Shown here in pieces: positions 24,648 to 38,700 of a DNA stretch of 64,000 nt. Position numbers and translations under genes: made by a program. The notes under the pieces are model-generated. The model ran no database searches. It saw only the letters and a program-made list of their open reading frames with translations, and had not been told where the DNA came from. Each line of letters opens with the position of its first letter. Position 1 is the stretch's first letter. The stretch is from Colletotrichum lupini. Its lineage: Eukaryota > Ascomycota > Sordariomycetes > Glomerellales > Glomerellaceae. Where the stretch lies: NCBI RefSeq assembly GCF_023278565.1, contig NC_064673.1, forward strand, positions 434,001 to 498,000, given 5' to 3'.

Positions 24648-24928
24648 TTCACATAATACAGATCAAATACAAACTGTCTTCAATAATGAGGTTATATATA
24701 CTCTGACGCGAATGCTAAAACTCCAGTCATCCGCCATGCGGTGTCCCAAACCAAATAACAACATCTGTCTGCCCGGGCGACTTGATCCAGTATTATGCTA
24801 AATTCCATTTTATATTTCAAACATGCTCCTCCCGGGCCCCCGTCAAACTAAATGAGATCCGTCGACGCAAAGTCGGCCTTTTTGGTGTCCCCAATCCAGA
24901 AATGATGCATTAAATTAGTATAAATTGA

Positions 24929-27900
24929 TCACAATTGGCCAGACAACAGCGCCTCGGTTGCTATGAAGAGTTAGCACGTGTTTTACATATCACAGACAAA
25001 AGACATACCACTGTTGATGTATTGGCGCTTGGCATCGAGGGGAACGCCGAAGCGGCGCTCCAGCTCCTGCTTGATACCCTTCTTCGTGACGGTCATGAGG
25101 TCGGCCGTCCGCAGGATCTCGCGGATCTCGGCCAGGAGGGCATCGTCGCTGGGCAGGCCCACCATGTCCTCGGGGGAGAAGAACTGGGAGCCGCCAAACT
25201 GGCTGTTGCGGTTGCCGCCGGCGTCCGAGGCAGCGAGCGACATGCGCGAGTGGTTGCGCTGCTCGTAGCCCATGCCGGGGGCCCTCGGGGGTGCGTATCC
25301 GCCGGCAATGGAGCCGGGACGGCTGTGGTAGCCGTACTCGGAGACGGGGACCTGGCCCTTTGTAGCGTAGCTGTAGCCAGAGACCTCGGAGCGGGCGTCC
25401 TCGCGGACCGTCTGGGCGTCCCAGAGTTCGGCCTGGTACTCCTCCCACTTCTTCTTGGGGATGACGGAGGGGTCGAACTTGCCCTCGTCGGAAATGACAA
25501 TCTTCTTGCCCGACTCGCCGGCAATGACACGCGTGTTACCCCAGTTGAAGTCGTCCATGTGCCAGAAGGCGTACAGGGGCAGGGCGAAACTGAAGACGGG
25601 AATGGCCAGGATGTACAGAATCATCCAGCCAATCATCTCCCACTTGCGGCGAACAATAAAGATGATGGCCTGCAGACCGTAAATGGCACCAAGCATGATG
25701 AAAGCCGTGACCGGCACCACGCTGGGGTTCAGGGCGACCGTGACAATCAGGTAGATGATGTAGGCGACGACGACGGGCTGGACGACGGTTGACAGCAAGT
25801 CGATGAAAACGATGAAACGCATGGAGAAACAGCAGAAACCGCAAAGCTGGGACATGGGGATGAGCTCCATGAGGTTGTGGACGGTCGAGTTAATCCAGCG
25901 ACGTCTCTGCGAGAGGAAGACGGACCAGGAGTCGGGCGCAATGGTGTAGGCGTGGGCGCGGTTGGTGTACTTTGTCTTGTACGAGTTGTGGAACTTGAGC
26001 AGCAGCGTCGTCAGGTATCGATCCTCACCGAGATGGAGCAGGTTCTTCATGTGCAGCGTGTCGACACGGATGGTTGAGTAGGCTTCGACGACTTCGCGAC
26101 TGACAAACAGGGGCTTGCCGCTCTCGGAGGCGCGGATGCGGTACATGGAGAAACAACCGGGCAAACAGGTGACACTGCCAAATAGACTCTCAAAGGCCTT
26201 TGTCAAGTTGTGAGAAATCCAGTATTCGTAGACCTGAATCATGGTGACGAACGAGGCCTTTGCGTTGGTCAGCGCCGTCTCACCGCACACGGCGATCAGG
26301 CGGGTGTCGTTGAGGAAGGCGGCGACCATGCGGGTGGCGGAATCGGGTGCGACGACGGTATCGGCATCGATCTGGAACATGAACTCGTAGAACGTCGGGT
26401 TGACACCGATGATGTTGCGGATTTGGTGGTACATTTCAAGCTCGAGAGGGCTCATGGGCAGGTTGTAGTGGACGCGGTTGAGGAAACGCATAATGACCAT
26501 CTGGGAATCACGCTTGCCACGGTTACCGGGGCGGGACACCTCGGACGGCTTGCCAATCTTGACGACAACCATGAACGGCACAATGTGGCCCTGGACTTCG
26601 TACAGACCCGAGTAGATCTTGCCCATGTTGTGCTGCTTCTGACCTTCACCGAGAGACTCGAAGCTGAGGGGCTCGGGGTCGACGGTATCGGAAACACCCA
26701 GAATGTCGAGCACGATGCGCGGCGTCGGCTTGTCGTTACCCTGACCGATAATCATACCGTCGCAGATAACGACAAGGAGCTTGCGCTTATCATCGTAGTG
26801 CATTCTGGCAACGGAATCAATGGCACGACGAAGAGCCTCCTCGTCTTCCGTGTAGGCGGGAATCTGGCACATGACAAACTTGTCGAGGTTCTCTGGCACG
26901 TTCTTGCCACCGAATTGGAGCGCGGCCAAGAACTTGAATCCGAGAATGGCACAGAGGATGATGGAGATGGCTAGGACGAGATACTCGGCAAACTGGCAGC
27001 GGACCGAGTTACGCGTGTCAACGTCGCCGACATAAAACAGGTTGTCGAGACACGTCTTCATGCGCTTCTTGGCAGCGGTGTCGAGGGACAGCTTCTCCCA
27101 GAGGTCCGTGAGGTCGGTTCCCGACTTGCCCTGGAACAACTGCACGACGGCGTCGTCCATGAAACTTGTGAGGGAGGAATCGTCGGGAACGGACTCGCCC
27201 GCCTTGGCTTGCATCTTGAGACCACCGTTCATGTACTGGGTGAGGTCGTACACGCGGCCGCCCATGTAGGCAATGTTCTGCTGCTTGTTGGCGAGCGTCT
27301 TGATATACTGGGGCGAGTAGCCGACGGTGCCCTTCTTGTAGTTGGACTTGAGCATAATCATCTGCTCATAGTACCAATCGGGACGGCTGTCATTGGTGAA
27401 GTAACGGAAGTCGTGGTACTTGAAGTTGAGGTCGGTCGACGTGAGCTGCGCGGACCCCGTGAGATTGGTGTTGCGGTAGTCCAGAGTGACGTGAGGGTCG
27501 ACGGAGCCGTCCTTGCCCTGGCACAGAGCGTTGACCTGGACGGGGAACAGAGTGCTGATATCCTTGCCAGCGTAGTTCTTGAGCTGCTTGTTGGTGACGT
27601 ACGGCGGGTAGTGGCGAGGAGCGTAGGCACCCAGGTCAATGACCACGCCGCGGATGGCGACATAGGCCGAGTTGTCGTCCTGGCCGTCGTTGGAGGAGAG
27701 TTCCTCGGCACTGTAGACGTGTTGGGTGGGGCAGATGAGCTTGGGGAATACGACGATGAAGAAGGCGGCAAAGAGACAGAAGAGCCAGATGAGCAGGTTG
27801 ATGGCGAACTTTTCTCTCCACGCCACGCGAATGTCCTTGCGGGGCATGCGGCCCATCTTGCGGATGGCAATGTCCGGCACGAACCAGGTCATGAGGTAGA

Positions 27901-30624
27901 CCATGAATACCCACCGCTTACGGCTGGCGCTGTCCTTGAACTCTTCAACCTCCTCGAGGTTCTTCTCGTTGCCGCGCTCGGCCATCTGCTCGCGCGTGTC
28001 GAGGTTCTTGAACATGTCACCGCCGCCAAACGCGGATACGCCAGCTTCCGAACGGGCATCGGAGCCGTCCTGGCCGCCAAAGTAGCCGTTCTTGCCCTTC
28101 TCGCCGTACAGCAGAGGCGTGCCTCCGGCAGAGAGTAGGCGCTCCTTGGAGGCGGCAAAGGGGGTGTCTTGGGGAGTCAGGCCGTCGCCGTTGTCGGATG
28201 GTAGGGCATAGCGGCCAGTGGCCGAGGCGCCATCCGACAGCTGGGCGACCTCCATCCAGCATCGCTCACTGAGGAAGACACCGGTCGATCCGATGCGGAC
28301 CTCATTGGCGGGCCAGTGCCTGTCTTCGACGACGAGCTCGACACGCTCCCTCTCGGTGCCGACGAGGATGGTGTCCGAGTCGGCAAGGCCGAGGAACTCA
28401 CCAAAGGGGAGGAACAAACTAAAGTCTGCTGAACGCAGGCGCTGGCTGATCTCGGCAATACCAAACGTCTGCACCTGGGTGCGGACGCATTTGCTGTCAA
28501 ATTGATTGGCAATGCGTCGGTCGTTGGGCTTTAGGCAGAAGACAAAGTACGAGTTGCTGCTAGGGTCGGCAACAGACTTGGTGACGTTGTCCAAGGACGC
28601 GAGGAATTGGCCAGAGGCGCCCTGCTCCGAGGCCTGCAGCTTGTTGCCGCCCGACTGCGAGTTGCCCTCGCTGAGTCTGTCCAGTTCATCCTGAGCGGCC
28701 TCGTCCTGCTGCTGCTGGTACTGCTGGATGCGGCGCTGGTTGCGAGCGGTCCTGGTGGTCTTGCGGGACATGACACTGGGCGCTCTCGTAGGCTTGGAGC
28801 TGATGGTGGCCTGCATGACCGTCGACCTCTCCTTGGGGTGGGTGACGGTCTTGAGGGCCTCCTGGCCAAAGAGGCGGGCGACGAACTCGCTCTTGGTGGA
28901 GTTGATCATGTTGAGCAGATCACCGGAGATGACCTCGCCGTTCTCTTCGATGATGTCCTTGACGGGGTAGTCGACCTCGCCGGCAAAGTGCTTGACGGTG
29001 AAGAGGGCATTCGTGTTCTCGGTGTAAAAGTTGCTGCCGGGCAGTCTGGTGTTGGCGGAGCCGGGGGTGATGGCCGGGTTCTTGCCCTCGAAGCGCTTGC
29101 GCAGACTCTCGAGGAACTGCACGTCGGTGCGGTTCCTGCGCGTCTGGTCGTCGAGGATGCTGAGCAAGCCGTTTCCAGGCTTGAGCAGACCCCTGACGGC
29201 GTCCGAGTTGTCAAAGTAGCTCGTGGCCGCCACGCTGACCTCCTCGTTCTCCAGCATGTCTGCCTTGCGGTCGAAGAAGTTTTGCAGGGTGAGGTTGTAG
29301 AGGGCCTCGCAGGCGGCGTTATTGAGCAGCTGGTCGAGCGCCGAGTGAGTGGACGCTTGCTGGGCGAAGCCGGGGAAGTCGATAATGGAAATGGTGTTGG
29401 CAACGCTGTCCTCGGGCGCGCAGAGTCTCTGGTTGATGGACTCGACAATGTAGGCCACCAAGAGCGAGTACAGAGTGCGGGCGAGCTCGTTGGCGTGCGA
29501 GCGGGCGCCAGCGGGGTCCAGCATGACGGTGACTCTCTCCTTGTGGATCATCTTGGTCTTGTACGAGAGGGTGGTCTGCAGGTCCTGGGAGCTGACGCCC
29601 AAGAAGGCGGCGACAATGGTGAGGACATCCTTGTTCTTGACGGCAGTGACGGTCTGGGCACCCTCGTGGGAGAAACCGCCGCTGTCGTCACCTTGGGCTT
29701 GCGTGTCGGACGTCGTCTCGAACTCGAGCTGGCCAATGTGCAGAATCGTGGCCAGAACCTGGCAGATCTCGGCAATCTCGCTGCGAGGGAACTCGAGCTT
29801 CTTGAGGGCGTTCTTGAAAACCTGGAACCCTTCGGTGTCGTTGATACCGACCTTGAGCTGGGTGGGGTGACCCAGGTACTTCCACCTCTTTTGAGCAACG
29901 CCGGCCGGCGTCTCGAAGCCAAGATGGGCCTTCTCGGCCGCGCTGGTGCCGGCCATCAGGTAGTACAAAACATGAAAGTTACGCTCTCCCGTCGGGATAT
30001 CCGTGATACGGCTACGCTCGAGTCTGTGGTCGAGGAGCTTGGCACCAATCAGGACCGGGTTGGTCGTGGTAGCCGTGTCATACTGCAGCTCGTAGAACAA
30101 ACCGGCCTTGGAGGCTGTGGGAGTAGTGGCGGTCTTGGTCGTCGTCAAGGTATCAAAGACGTAGGCGGCCAGAGAGACCTTGGTCGACAGAGGGGTGGAG
30201 GACTTGCCGAGGAACGCGGTCAGGAGGTGGGATCGAATGGTTGATTTTCCGGAGCCGGATTCACCCCTATTCACGTTAGCCATGACCTTTGATATTGTCA
30301 GAATGTCACATACAAAAAGACGACGGATTGGTTCTCCGATCTGTGACCCAATCTGATCCATGCCCGGTCCGCAATGTCCTCGGCGCCGCCCATGGCGCTT
30401 CCCTCCTTGCCGCCATCAGGGCCCTTTGAGGAGGACGTGTAGGTGTTGAGAGAAATGAGGGCGTGAGACGAGAGGCGAGCGGTCGGCAGCGACACATGGA
30501 AACGACTGGCCAAGTGTGCCGTTAACTGCGTGTCTGATTGTGAATGTGCGGGTAGCGAGGGTAGAGAAGGTTGAGTGTGAGCGCCTCCGCCGCTCCCACC
30601 GATGGGAGGCAGGTTCATCGCCAT
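24929..30624 (-). CDS. Class V chitin synthase with myosin motor-like domain
   Basis: Membrane glycosyltransferase that polymerises UDP-GlcNAc into chitin at hyphal tips and septa. Exons on the minus strand, 30624-30314, 30266-25009 and 24960-24929, give about 1866 residues. An N-terminal myosin motor-like domain holds the P-loop GESGSGKST (residues about 105-113), which is created across the first intron. TASKAG stands at the switch-I position and DFPGFAQ at switch II. A cytochrome b5-like segment ([13 protein letters not shown]) and membrane spans follow. The GT2 catalytic core shows QIDADTVV near 1402, [10 protein letters not shown], and the chitin-synthase signature QRRRW near 1557. A C-terminal DEK-type domain ends [14 protein letters not shown], completed by the last 32-nt exon; without that splice the frame would end in a false tail. 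Its partner class VII gene lies head-to-head 5.1 kb away. Confidence 0.96.
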
Positions 30625-33600
30625 GTTGGGCACGACGACGCCAACGTCGATGGACTCGAGATACGCGTAGTGTAGTCAATGGCGGGGCTTTTCGAACGAG
30701 AGGCTTTAGTCAAAGGGGGTTCGATGTTCGTCGTGTAGAAGAGTCTTGAGATGTTGATTAACGGTCAAAGAGCTCAGATTAGTCGTGATAGTAGTAGGTA
30801 AACAGGGAGATTGGCCGAAACCCAAACGAAAGGAGATGTACAAATTGCCAGACTAGGAAACGAGTGTGCACGGAGAAGTGAGGAAGAGGAATCGAGGATT
30901 CGGAAACAGCAGCGACTTGGGATGGCGAGGCTGAAGGTGGGAAAAGCTCGAGGCACCAAACGAACGAAGTAGTCGCTGGTAAAGTGCTGGCAAAGGTCAA
31001 GGACGTCCCGATTTTTCGTGGTCTCTCGCCGTCGACGGTCTCCCTCACTCTCTCTTCTCTACACAGTACACAGTACGCAATATGGTAAGGGAGCGTAACC
31101 GGGGGGAGGGGGGTGGGCAACGGCAACGGGCACCAGGAAAGGGGATTGTTTTCTTTGGGTACCAAAAGTGCTGCTCTCACGCGAAGAGTGATCCGGCGGG
31201 CGACACGAACACGAGACGCACGACTCGTCCATACGAACTCTGTGCCACAGCACCACCCACACACTGTGGGCTGTTGCGAAGCCCCAAGAGTCGACATCAG
31301 CTGCCTGAAGCATTGCCTCCCGTCTGTACGGACAGCTGTGGCCTCGAGGGGTGTCGCCGGCGAAGACGAAATTGACAGACCCCTCCCCCCTGCTCGAATT
31401 TCTTCTCGATTTTTCCCCCTTCCTTTTTTCCCTGATCTCGGTTCTCATCGCGGAAGCCACATTACACTGTATCCCCCTGTACCCGTCATTTCCTCCGCGG
31501 GACTTCTATATTCCTTGCGTTCCCCTGTATTTTCAGCGGTCCTGTGCGGGGTCTCTTGAGCTTGTTCGACATGGAGCACGTTCTGTGCAATGATGCTTGT
31601 TGTGTTGCGCGAGGGCGACGATACTCGGTATGACACCAGGCTGCAAACGTGTCTATATACTGCGCAGTCAGATCATTAGGAGACGAGAATTCAGGAGACC
31701 GATCATCATCAGGGTAATAACCGCGCTCCAAGGGTTGGTCCAAAGGCTGCAAGTGGTCTCCGCATATTCTCATAAACCTTGAAGACGCGACTTGGCAGCC
31801 TGGCTGTGACAACATTGAGCGGGCTTCGGTACCAGGGGCGAGTGCCAGTGGTTCTGCTGAGAATGCAGAGCTGGCACTGGCCAGGGTCCGTCCAGCATGA
31901 AGAATGCACGCGTCTCGCATCATGATGTGTATTTCGCTTCTCACCTAGTTCCGAGTTGATGCCAAGAGCATAATAACAGCCCTCTACTTCATCCCCAACG
32001 GGTAGCATTGAATCGTAGAAGCAGACGCGAAAAGTGTGGTCGAAACAACAGATCAAGGTCCGCTCTGCCGGAAGTCTGTTCAACAATCCCTAAACCTTGT
32101 GGTGGCTGTTAGCGGACGGATTGGTGCGGTGGCGCCCCAACATTGTGCTTCTCCGCGAATACCGGTACCTTGGGCAGCCATCTTGAACAGTACACGGCTG
32201 CTGTGCTACGGATCCGTTGACGGGGGACCTGCTGGCACCGGGGCGCCATGAGGGATCATCTCACACTCGACGGCGCCATGTTATTCACTGCCACTTGGAC
32301 GTTGGCGCTGGCCGACGGTTTCCAGCGCGCCGCTAGACTCTCGTCCTCCCGATGGGTGTAGCAGACGGAGGGCGCGGACTGGGTGCTGCATCCATGTCAG
32401 CCGATGGGAGCGCTGATATAATACAAAAGGACAAGCAGACCGAAGACGCTGAGGCCGTTGCGTTCCAGCGGCCAGTGCCTGAAGATCGGCTTCCCTTCAG
32501 ATCCTGTGATGGCTCAAGGGAGAGCCAACGGGTCGACTCCGCCCGGGCGAGATTGGTTGATCGGACCGGTGCGTGGAGAGAAATGTTGTCATCAATGATG
32601 CTGTTGACCCGGCGTCTCGAGGAATGCAGCGTGTAATTGCGTCTCATCCCTATTCTGGGACAATGTGGTTCGTGTCTCGCAGAATTCTTTGTTTACACGG
32701 CTGTGGCTGAGGGACCATCGACAGCACTCTAGAATGTAGTGCAAGCCGTTTGAGTTTGGATATCGAGCATGATGCATGATTGATGAGCAGGATTTTGCGG
32801 TTCATCCATGATGTTAGGATGGCAGGCGGCAGACGGTCCAAGCCGCATGTCCCTGTGGTCCGGGGCGGCAGACGTGGAGGAGGCGGGCTGATTACCTCGA
32901 ATTGTCGACGTCTCAATTAGAGAAGAGAATTGTGGACGTGTGGATGGGACGGGAGGTACTTCCGAGAGGTACATGTACGTACAGTGCGAACAGTGCGGAT
33001 CAATTGTGCCGCTGCGTTCCCCGGGGTGTCGGTGCTTACGGATCCGAGGGAACGTACCTGCTCATCGACGACCTCATCATCCTGTTGCAACTTACAACCC
33101 ACCGACAATTGTAGTCTCAGCACTCCCGGAGGCTGGACATGCAGGGCGAGACACTCGATGAAGAACCAGTGAGCCGCCAGAGAAAATTCAGCAAGGAAAG
33201 AAAAGAAAAAGGGGGCACCGATGCAGATTGCAGAAGCATGGGGATCAATCCATTGGATCTGAAAGCAGCCGGCGAGTTCCCATCGGCCGCTAAAAGGTCC
33301 AAAAAAAGACCTGCAGCACATGATAATGGGGTTCATGGTTCCTTGCGGGCATAGCGTGTGTCCATAAATCAAGGTAAAGCAGAAAACCCTGTGTTTGGCG
33401 GGAACATAAAAATTGCACACTCACACGCTCCATAGAGGAAAAAACAACTATTCGGCGCTCGAGGGCACAGCCTCACGCCGAGACTCCATCATGGCAGTCA
33501 TTCAAACCAACCACCAACCACTCCGCTCCATTCAGCCAAGCCAAATCCGACCCTCTCCTCTCCGCTGACCAATGGCTCAGTTTCCATGATCATGCTGTCA

Positions 33601-35711
33601 GCAACAGACACGAAGGTCACGGGTCACACTCGAGTCTTGCTGCTCTCGCACCCGCCATCGCGGCTCCGCTCGAGGTGGCCCTGTCAGCGGCAATTGGCGA
33701 TAACAACAAAGATGCTCTCACTGCTCAGTGCCTCAATACGAACAACACCAAAATGCACCGCCCTCCATCTATCCTCTGTGTACGAAGTAGATGCACAGCT
33801 CCATTAGTCTGCCGCGAGAGTTGCTGCACCCACCACCACATTGCAGGCAAAATCGGACGCTTACGACGTTGTGCTCAAAGCTTATGCATGATCACAACAC
33901 AATTCCATCACGGTCGCCATGACCGAGTCAATAGATGCACCTGCGTGGATCCGATAGAGTATTGCCGGCACCAGCAACATCTCTCAGGGGAGCACAATAC
34001 TACTACACAGCAGGCTCTACGCTGCAGCACGCCGTGATGCCATTGCTAGCATCAACTTTTGGATGAAATCCTGCTTGGCCTTGCAGACGCTTGGAAAACA
34101 CCCGCTCTCGCGTCGGCATGCACTTCCTCTCTCAGCAGTGAGCAACAGTGGCATCTTATGCACCAAATGGCAAACGGTGCGATCGGATGGGTGGGCCGAC
34201 TCTCGTCTCCATGGGCTCGTATTTGTTCCAAGAAAAGGACTGCCCGCGGCCAGATCTACAGTCATTGCCAGGCTAGCCGGGGCTTTCGTTGGCCACCACA
34301 GGATGCGCGACTGACGACTGTGGACTCGTGGAGACGGGCTCTTGGGGGCCTTTCCAGCTGGATCCTGATCACCGGGGGTGGTTGGCACTTGGATCCACGT
34401 CGTTTTCCTTTGGGTTCGAATCTGGTTTTGGCCGTGTTGCACCTCTGTCTCTGTTCAAGCATCGATGGAGCCAAGCCTCGTCCTGGTGTTCCATGCTGAC
34501 GAGCTTCCTAGATCTCACTTGAGCATCAGCCATCAGGCCAGCTCCAGCCTCATAGTCAGCGTCCGTCGTGAAGCAGTCCTCGAGGAGCTGAAGCGTGCAT
34601 AGGAACGATATTTTTTACAGTGCGAAGCAGCCCTGAGCCTCCAGCCGAACGGTCTGCTCCAGGTATTCCACCGTGGTGCAAGGTACATGCGGTCGGGCTA
34701 AGTTTAGGGACCCGAGCTTGACGGCAACGTCGCCAGGGTTCCCCTTCTGATGGCAAAAATTTGGCCGGGGGCCTCTGGACTGAGACTATGCGTCTTTGGT
34801 CCGTCTCGCCCGCCCCAGTTCAGGGGTCAACACAAGGAAGCCCAGAGGAAAGGACAAGAGAGGGAGGAACAATGCACACACACGTTCGAATCCATACTGT
34901 ATTTTTGGACCTGGCCATGGAAGCTACAGACAGGCTGGTGGTGTGTTGATGATCCCTCGACCCAGGTATCTATTCCTACTGTGTTCGTGAGACCGGTACT
35001 TCGGGCAGTACGAAAAGAAGCATCTTCTATCCATCATTACGAGACCCACGCTCCAGGTCTTCCGCCTTGTCTGAGCTGTGTGTCTGCCGTCTGTGCCTGT
35101 TAGCTACGTTACCTATTAGCGGACGCTCGTTTGCCAGACACTCCGGGACCTGTGTAGAGAGAAAATAGGTCATTCTCTGTCTCTGAGTGTCTCCCCCCCT
35201 TTCGCTCGCCACTTTCTTCTTACTCGACACTCGATTTTGAAAGTGTCCGAGAGACTATTCAGCCCTTCTTCCTCTCAAACCTCTTTCCTATACAGACGCC
35301 TCACTCGTTTTGGTGGTCTGCCTACTCTATCGCTAATTTGTTACACATCCTCTTCCTTTTAATTTTGCCTTTGCTTGTTGATCGCCATATTTGCGTTTTG
35401 CAAGAGAGGAGAAAGAAAGGGAGAGAATCCAGCTGCAGCCTCATCACACACACCACCAACCCGCGTTGCTCAGTCGACAAATCGTGCAGGAAATACGCCT
35501 CTTTTTGCTACCTACAACCTTAATCATCACACCCTTCTAGACACTCGCTTCACTGAACGACTTTCTCGACTTCCTTCTCAATTCTTACCCATTGACGACA
35601 GTCCTCATCGTCTTGTTTACCTCGAGCTAGACGACATCACCGACTTCGAATAGCGTCTCGTCCGTCGACGTGTTTGTCCGCGCCGGACATCACGAACCCA
35701 ATCCCATCACC
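30625..35711. promoter_or_regulatory. Shared divergent promoter region of the chitin synthase pair
   Basis: A 5.09 kb region between the two divergent start codons, with no credible gene. Next to each gene is a long leader-like stretch without any ATG in the sense direction: 30625-31229 for the minus-strand gene (605 nt) and 34952-35711 for the plus-strand gene (760 nt, strongly pyrimidine-rich). The remaining core, about 3.7 kb, has scattered short frames only. A large shared upstream region is known for linked class V/VII chitin synthases in Aspergillus and Fusarium. Co-regulation here is inferred. Confidence 0.7.
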
Positions 35712-38700
35712 ATGGCGAGCGGACGCATGTCCATGTACTCGGTGGCCTCCGAGGGCATGGGAGGTCCTCGTGCCGGCCAACAACCCTCGCAGTTTTCCAC
35801 CACGACCCTCCTCAACGCCATTCACAATATTTACCTGTCATCCCAACCCTTCAAGTTGGACGCTGGCTCCAGCCTTGTCGTAAACACATGGCTCACCGCA
35901 GCACAGGCCGGACCGGACGGAAGAACAGGAGGCACCATAGATCCTGCCCTCGGTGCCAGAGCATGGGAACATGCTCGCCGCCGTGCTGAGGATGGCTGCA
36001 TCATTCTTGGGTAGGCTTCAAACCCCAATCAACAGACAACAATTGCTAATGCTGCGTAGTTCCCTTCACACATCGAGCCCCTCGGTCCTCACGCCTTTCC
36101 TCTCATCTCTGCCGCTCAACATCCCGTCATCCGTCTACAGGTCACTCGAGGCCATCCAGCCTTTCTTGAGATGCTCCACCCCCTACAACCCCTCCGCTTC
36201 CAGACAGGCTGCCCTCGGCGTCACCTTGACGCTCAACTTGACCGGTAACTTCCAGGGAGCCGCCATCGCCCTGTCTCAGGGCGGCATCGATACCGCAAAG
36301 GGCCTGCTCAATATCCCCTCTGAACCGGGGTACCGCGCCTTTGACGTCTTTTACTACCTATTGACGTCGGTCTCTACGCCCGCCGAGAGGGAGTTCTTGG
36401 GCCTCAAGCCCGCCTCCAGCTATGCCCTGCTTGCGAGATCCGGCACATACGACCCGCCCTCGTACCTCCCCACGGCTGACGATGCCGCTGCTGCCGATGA
36501 CTTTAGGACCGCCCTCAAGGACATTGGCATCAAGGGTTCTGCGTACCGCAACCTCATCTCTACCCTCGCCGGCCTGCTCAAGCTCGGCGACACGCTCGAC
36601 TACAACCTGGACGAGGACGTGTTTGACGAAATCTGCGAGGATGTGAGCGGCCTGCTGGGCATGGATCCCGAGACCCTTGCCACGCAGTGTACAACGCAGG
36701 ACCGGTCAACGCTGGTTGGCGGTCTGTACGAGGCGTTGGTCGACTGGGTCATCTCCAAGGCCAACCAGGCGATCTCCGCGCAGATGGCACGTATCAGAGA
36801 CGGTACCGAGTCCATCGCAGGTGGTGCCCGCACGCCCACATCCAACGGCGACGGCGACACCGTCTGCATCACCATCTTGGATGTCCCCGACCCAACCCTG
36901 GGCAAAGCCTTGACCATGCGTGGCATCTTTGACGACACCGTGGGCATCAACTCGGAGATGATTGCTGACGGCATCGAGGCGTCTCCCGCCGGCAGCACCG
37001 TCGTGCGTGAGATGCAGACGGCCATTGCGGAAGTTGGCCACGAGCTCGGCATCATGTCTGGCGCCGCCGGCAAGGACCGCCAGCACGCGCTCGAGAAGCG
37101 TGAAGAGGTTCTCGAGAAGATTGGACACTCTGCCGATGACGACGCGTTCCTCAAGAAGCTGCTCTTCCCGGTCTCCGGCCAGGGCATCAACCTCGGAGTT
37201 GCTGGACGTCTCGAGCTCGCAACGCTTCTCAGCTCCAGCCGCGTGTGGTACCACCTCTCGATCCACCCCACCGACGACTCTCCCGCCAGCTTGGCTGCTT
37301 TGCCTTCCGTCAACTCAGCCTGGTCAGCCGGCACTGTCTCCCGCCAGCTCCGTTCCTGGAGGCTGCCCGAGTGGGCCAACAGGCGAAACAAGAACCTGGA
37401 CTTCACCGCTGATTTCGACATTGACGAGTTTGTCCAGCGATACGCTGCGTTGGGCTGCCAAGACGGCCGCGAGGGCATCGAGACGTGGATCCTCGAGCGC
37501 GGATGGACCAACGGCGAGGTCATTGTCGGTAAGGAGCGTGTGTGGACACGTGAGAGCGCTTGGTGGGAGGCGGAGAGCATGCTCGACATGAAGCCCCTCG
37601 ATAACAACCTCCCCGGCATGGGCAATGTCCTGGCCGTGAACAACCTCGAATCAGGCTACTCGGCAAACGGCAGCGGCTACTTCCCAACGCCCATGCTGGA
37701 CACGACACCCAACGGAAGCCGTGATCACCTCATTGCCCACCAGCGCAATGCCAGCCAGGGCAACCTCTCCCAACACACCCTCGCTCACAATGCCGCGATG
37801 CGTGCTCCTTCCGTAGCTCCTTCGGGCATGCGTCCCGCGCAGAACGGAGACTACGGTCTCGGCACCAAGGGTGACACCTACAAGGGCCAAGTCTTTTACA
37901 ACAACGAGGGCGAGTTTGTCGGCCAGATGGACCCCGAAATTGCTGACGGCAAGCACGTCGAGGAGAAGACCATGGACAAGGACCGCCGTCTCTGGGTTGC
38001 CATTGTGTGGTTCTGGACCTTTTGGATCCCCTCGCCTGCGCTGCGCCTCATCGGCCGCATGAAGCGTCCCGACGTGCGCATGGCCTGGCGTGAAAAGTTC
38101 ACCTTGGTCTGGTTCATCGTGCTCATCAACGCTGCTATTGTTTTCTGGATTATCGGGTTCGGCAAGCTCCTGTGTCCCAACTTTGATAAGGCCTGGGATA
38201 GCACGGAAGTCGGCACGCACCAGGGCGAGACGGATTTCTACGTTAGCTTCCGCGGTGGCGTGTACGATGTCTCCAAGTTCTGGAAGACGCAGCACTCCGA
38301 TACCAACATTGAGACGACCAAGGCCAACATGATTCAATTCGCCGGATTGGACATGGACGACTACTTCCCGCCTCCCCTTACTCTGGTGTGCCCCGGTCTC
38401 GGAATCGCCTCGTCCACCGCACTCCAGGCCAACACCACCCCCGAGTACACCATTGGTATCCACAAGTCTGGCTCTCTGGCCGATGACCGTACGAGCGCGC
38501 TCGGCGACTCTGATTGGTACAGCAAGAAGCTGCTGCCGCGCATGAAGGAGTTTTACAAGGGCGATCTCGTCTGGGACAAGGGCGACGTCAAGTCGGACGG
38601 CCAAGACAACAGCCACATGTGGGTGATTTACAACGGCGGCGTCTACGACTTTACAAACTACTACCACACCCAAGACGTCTTCAAGCAGGTCGACACGTAC

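Noticed and set aside
28607..30244. 545-codon open frame on the plus strand
   Set aside because: Lies opposite the class V chitin synthase motor domain; Leu/Val/Gly-rich shadow caused by GC-biased third codon positions.
34416..34430. B-box-like GGTTCGAATC, possible tRNA
   Set aside because: No A box at a suitable distance upstream and no cloverleaf. The same holds for GTTCGAATCC near 34885.
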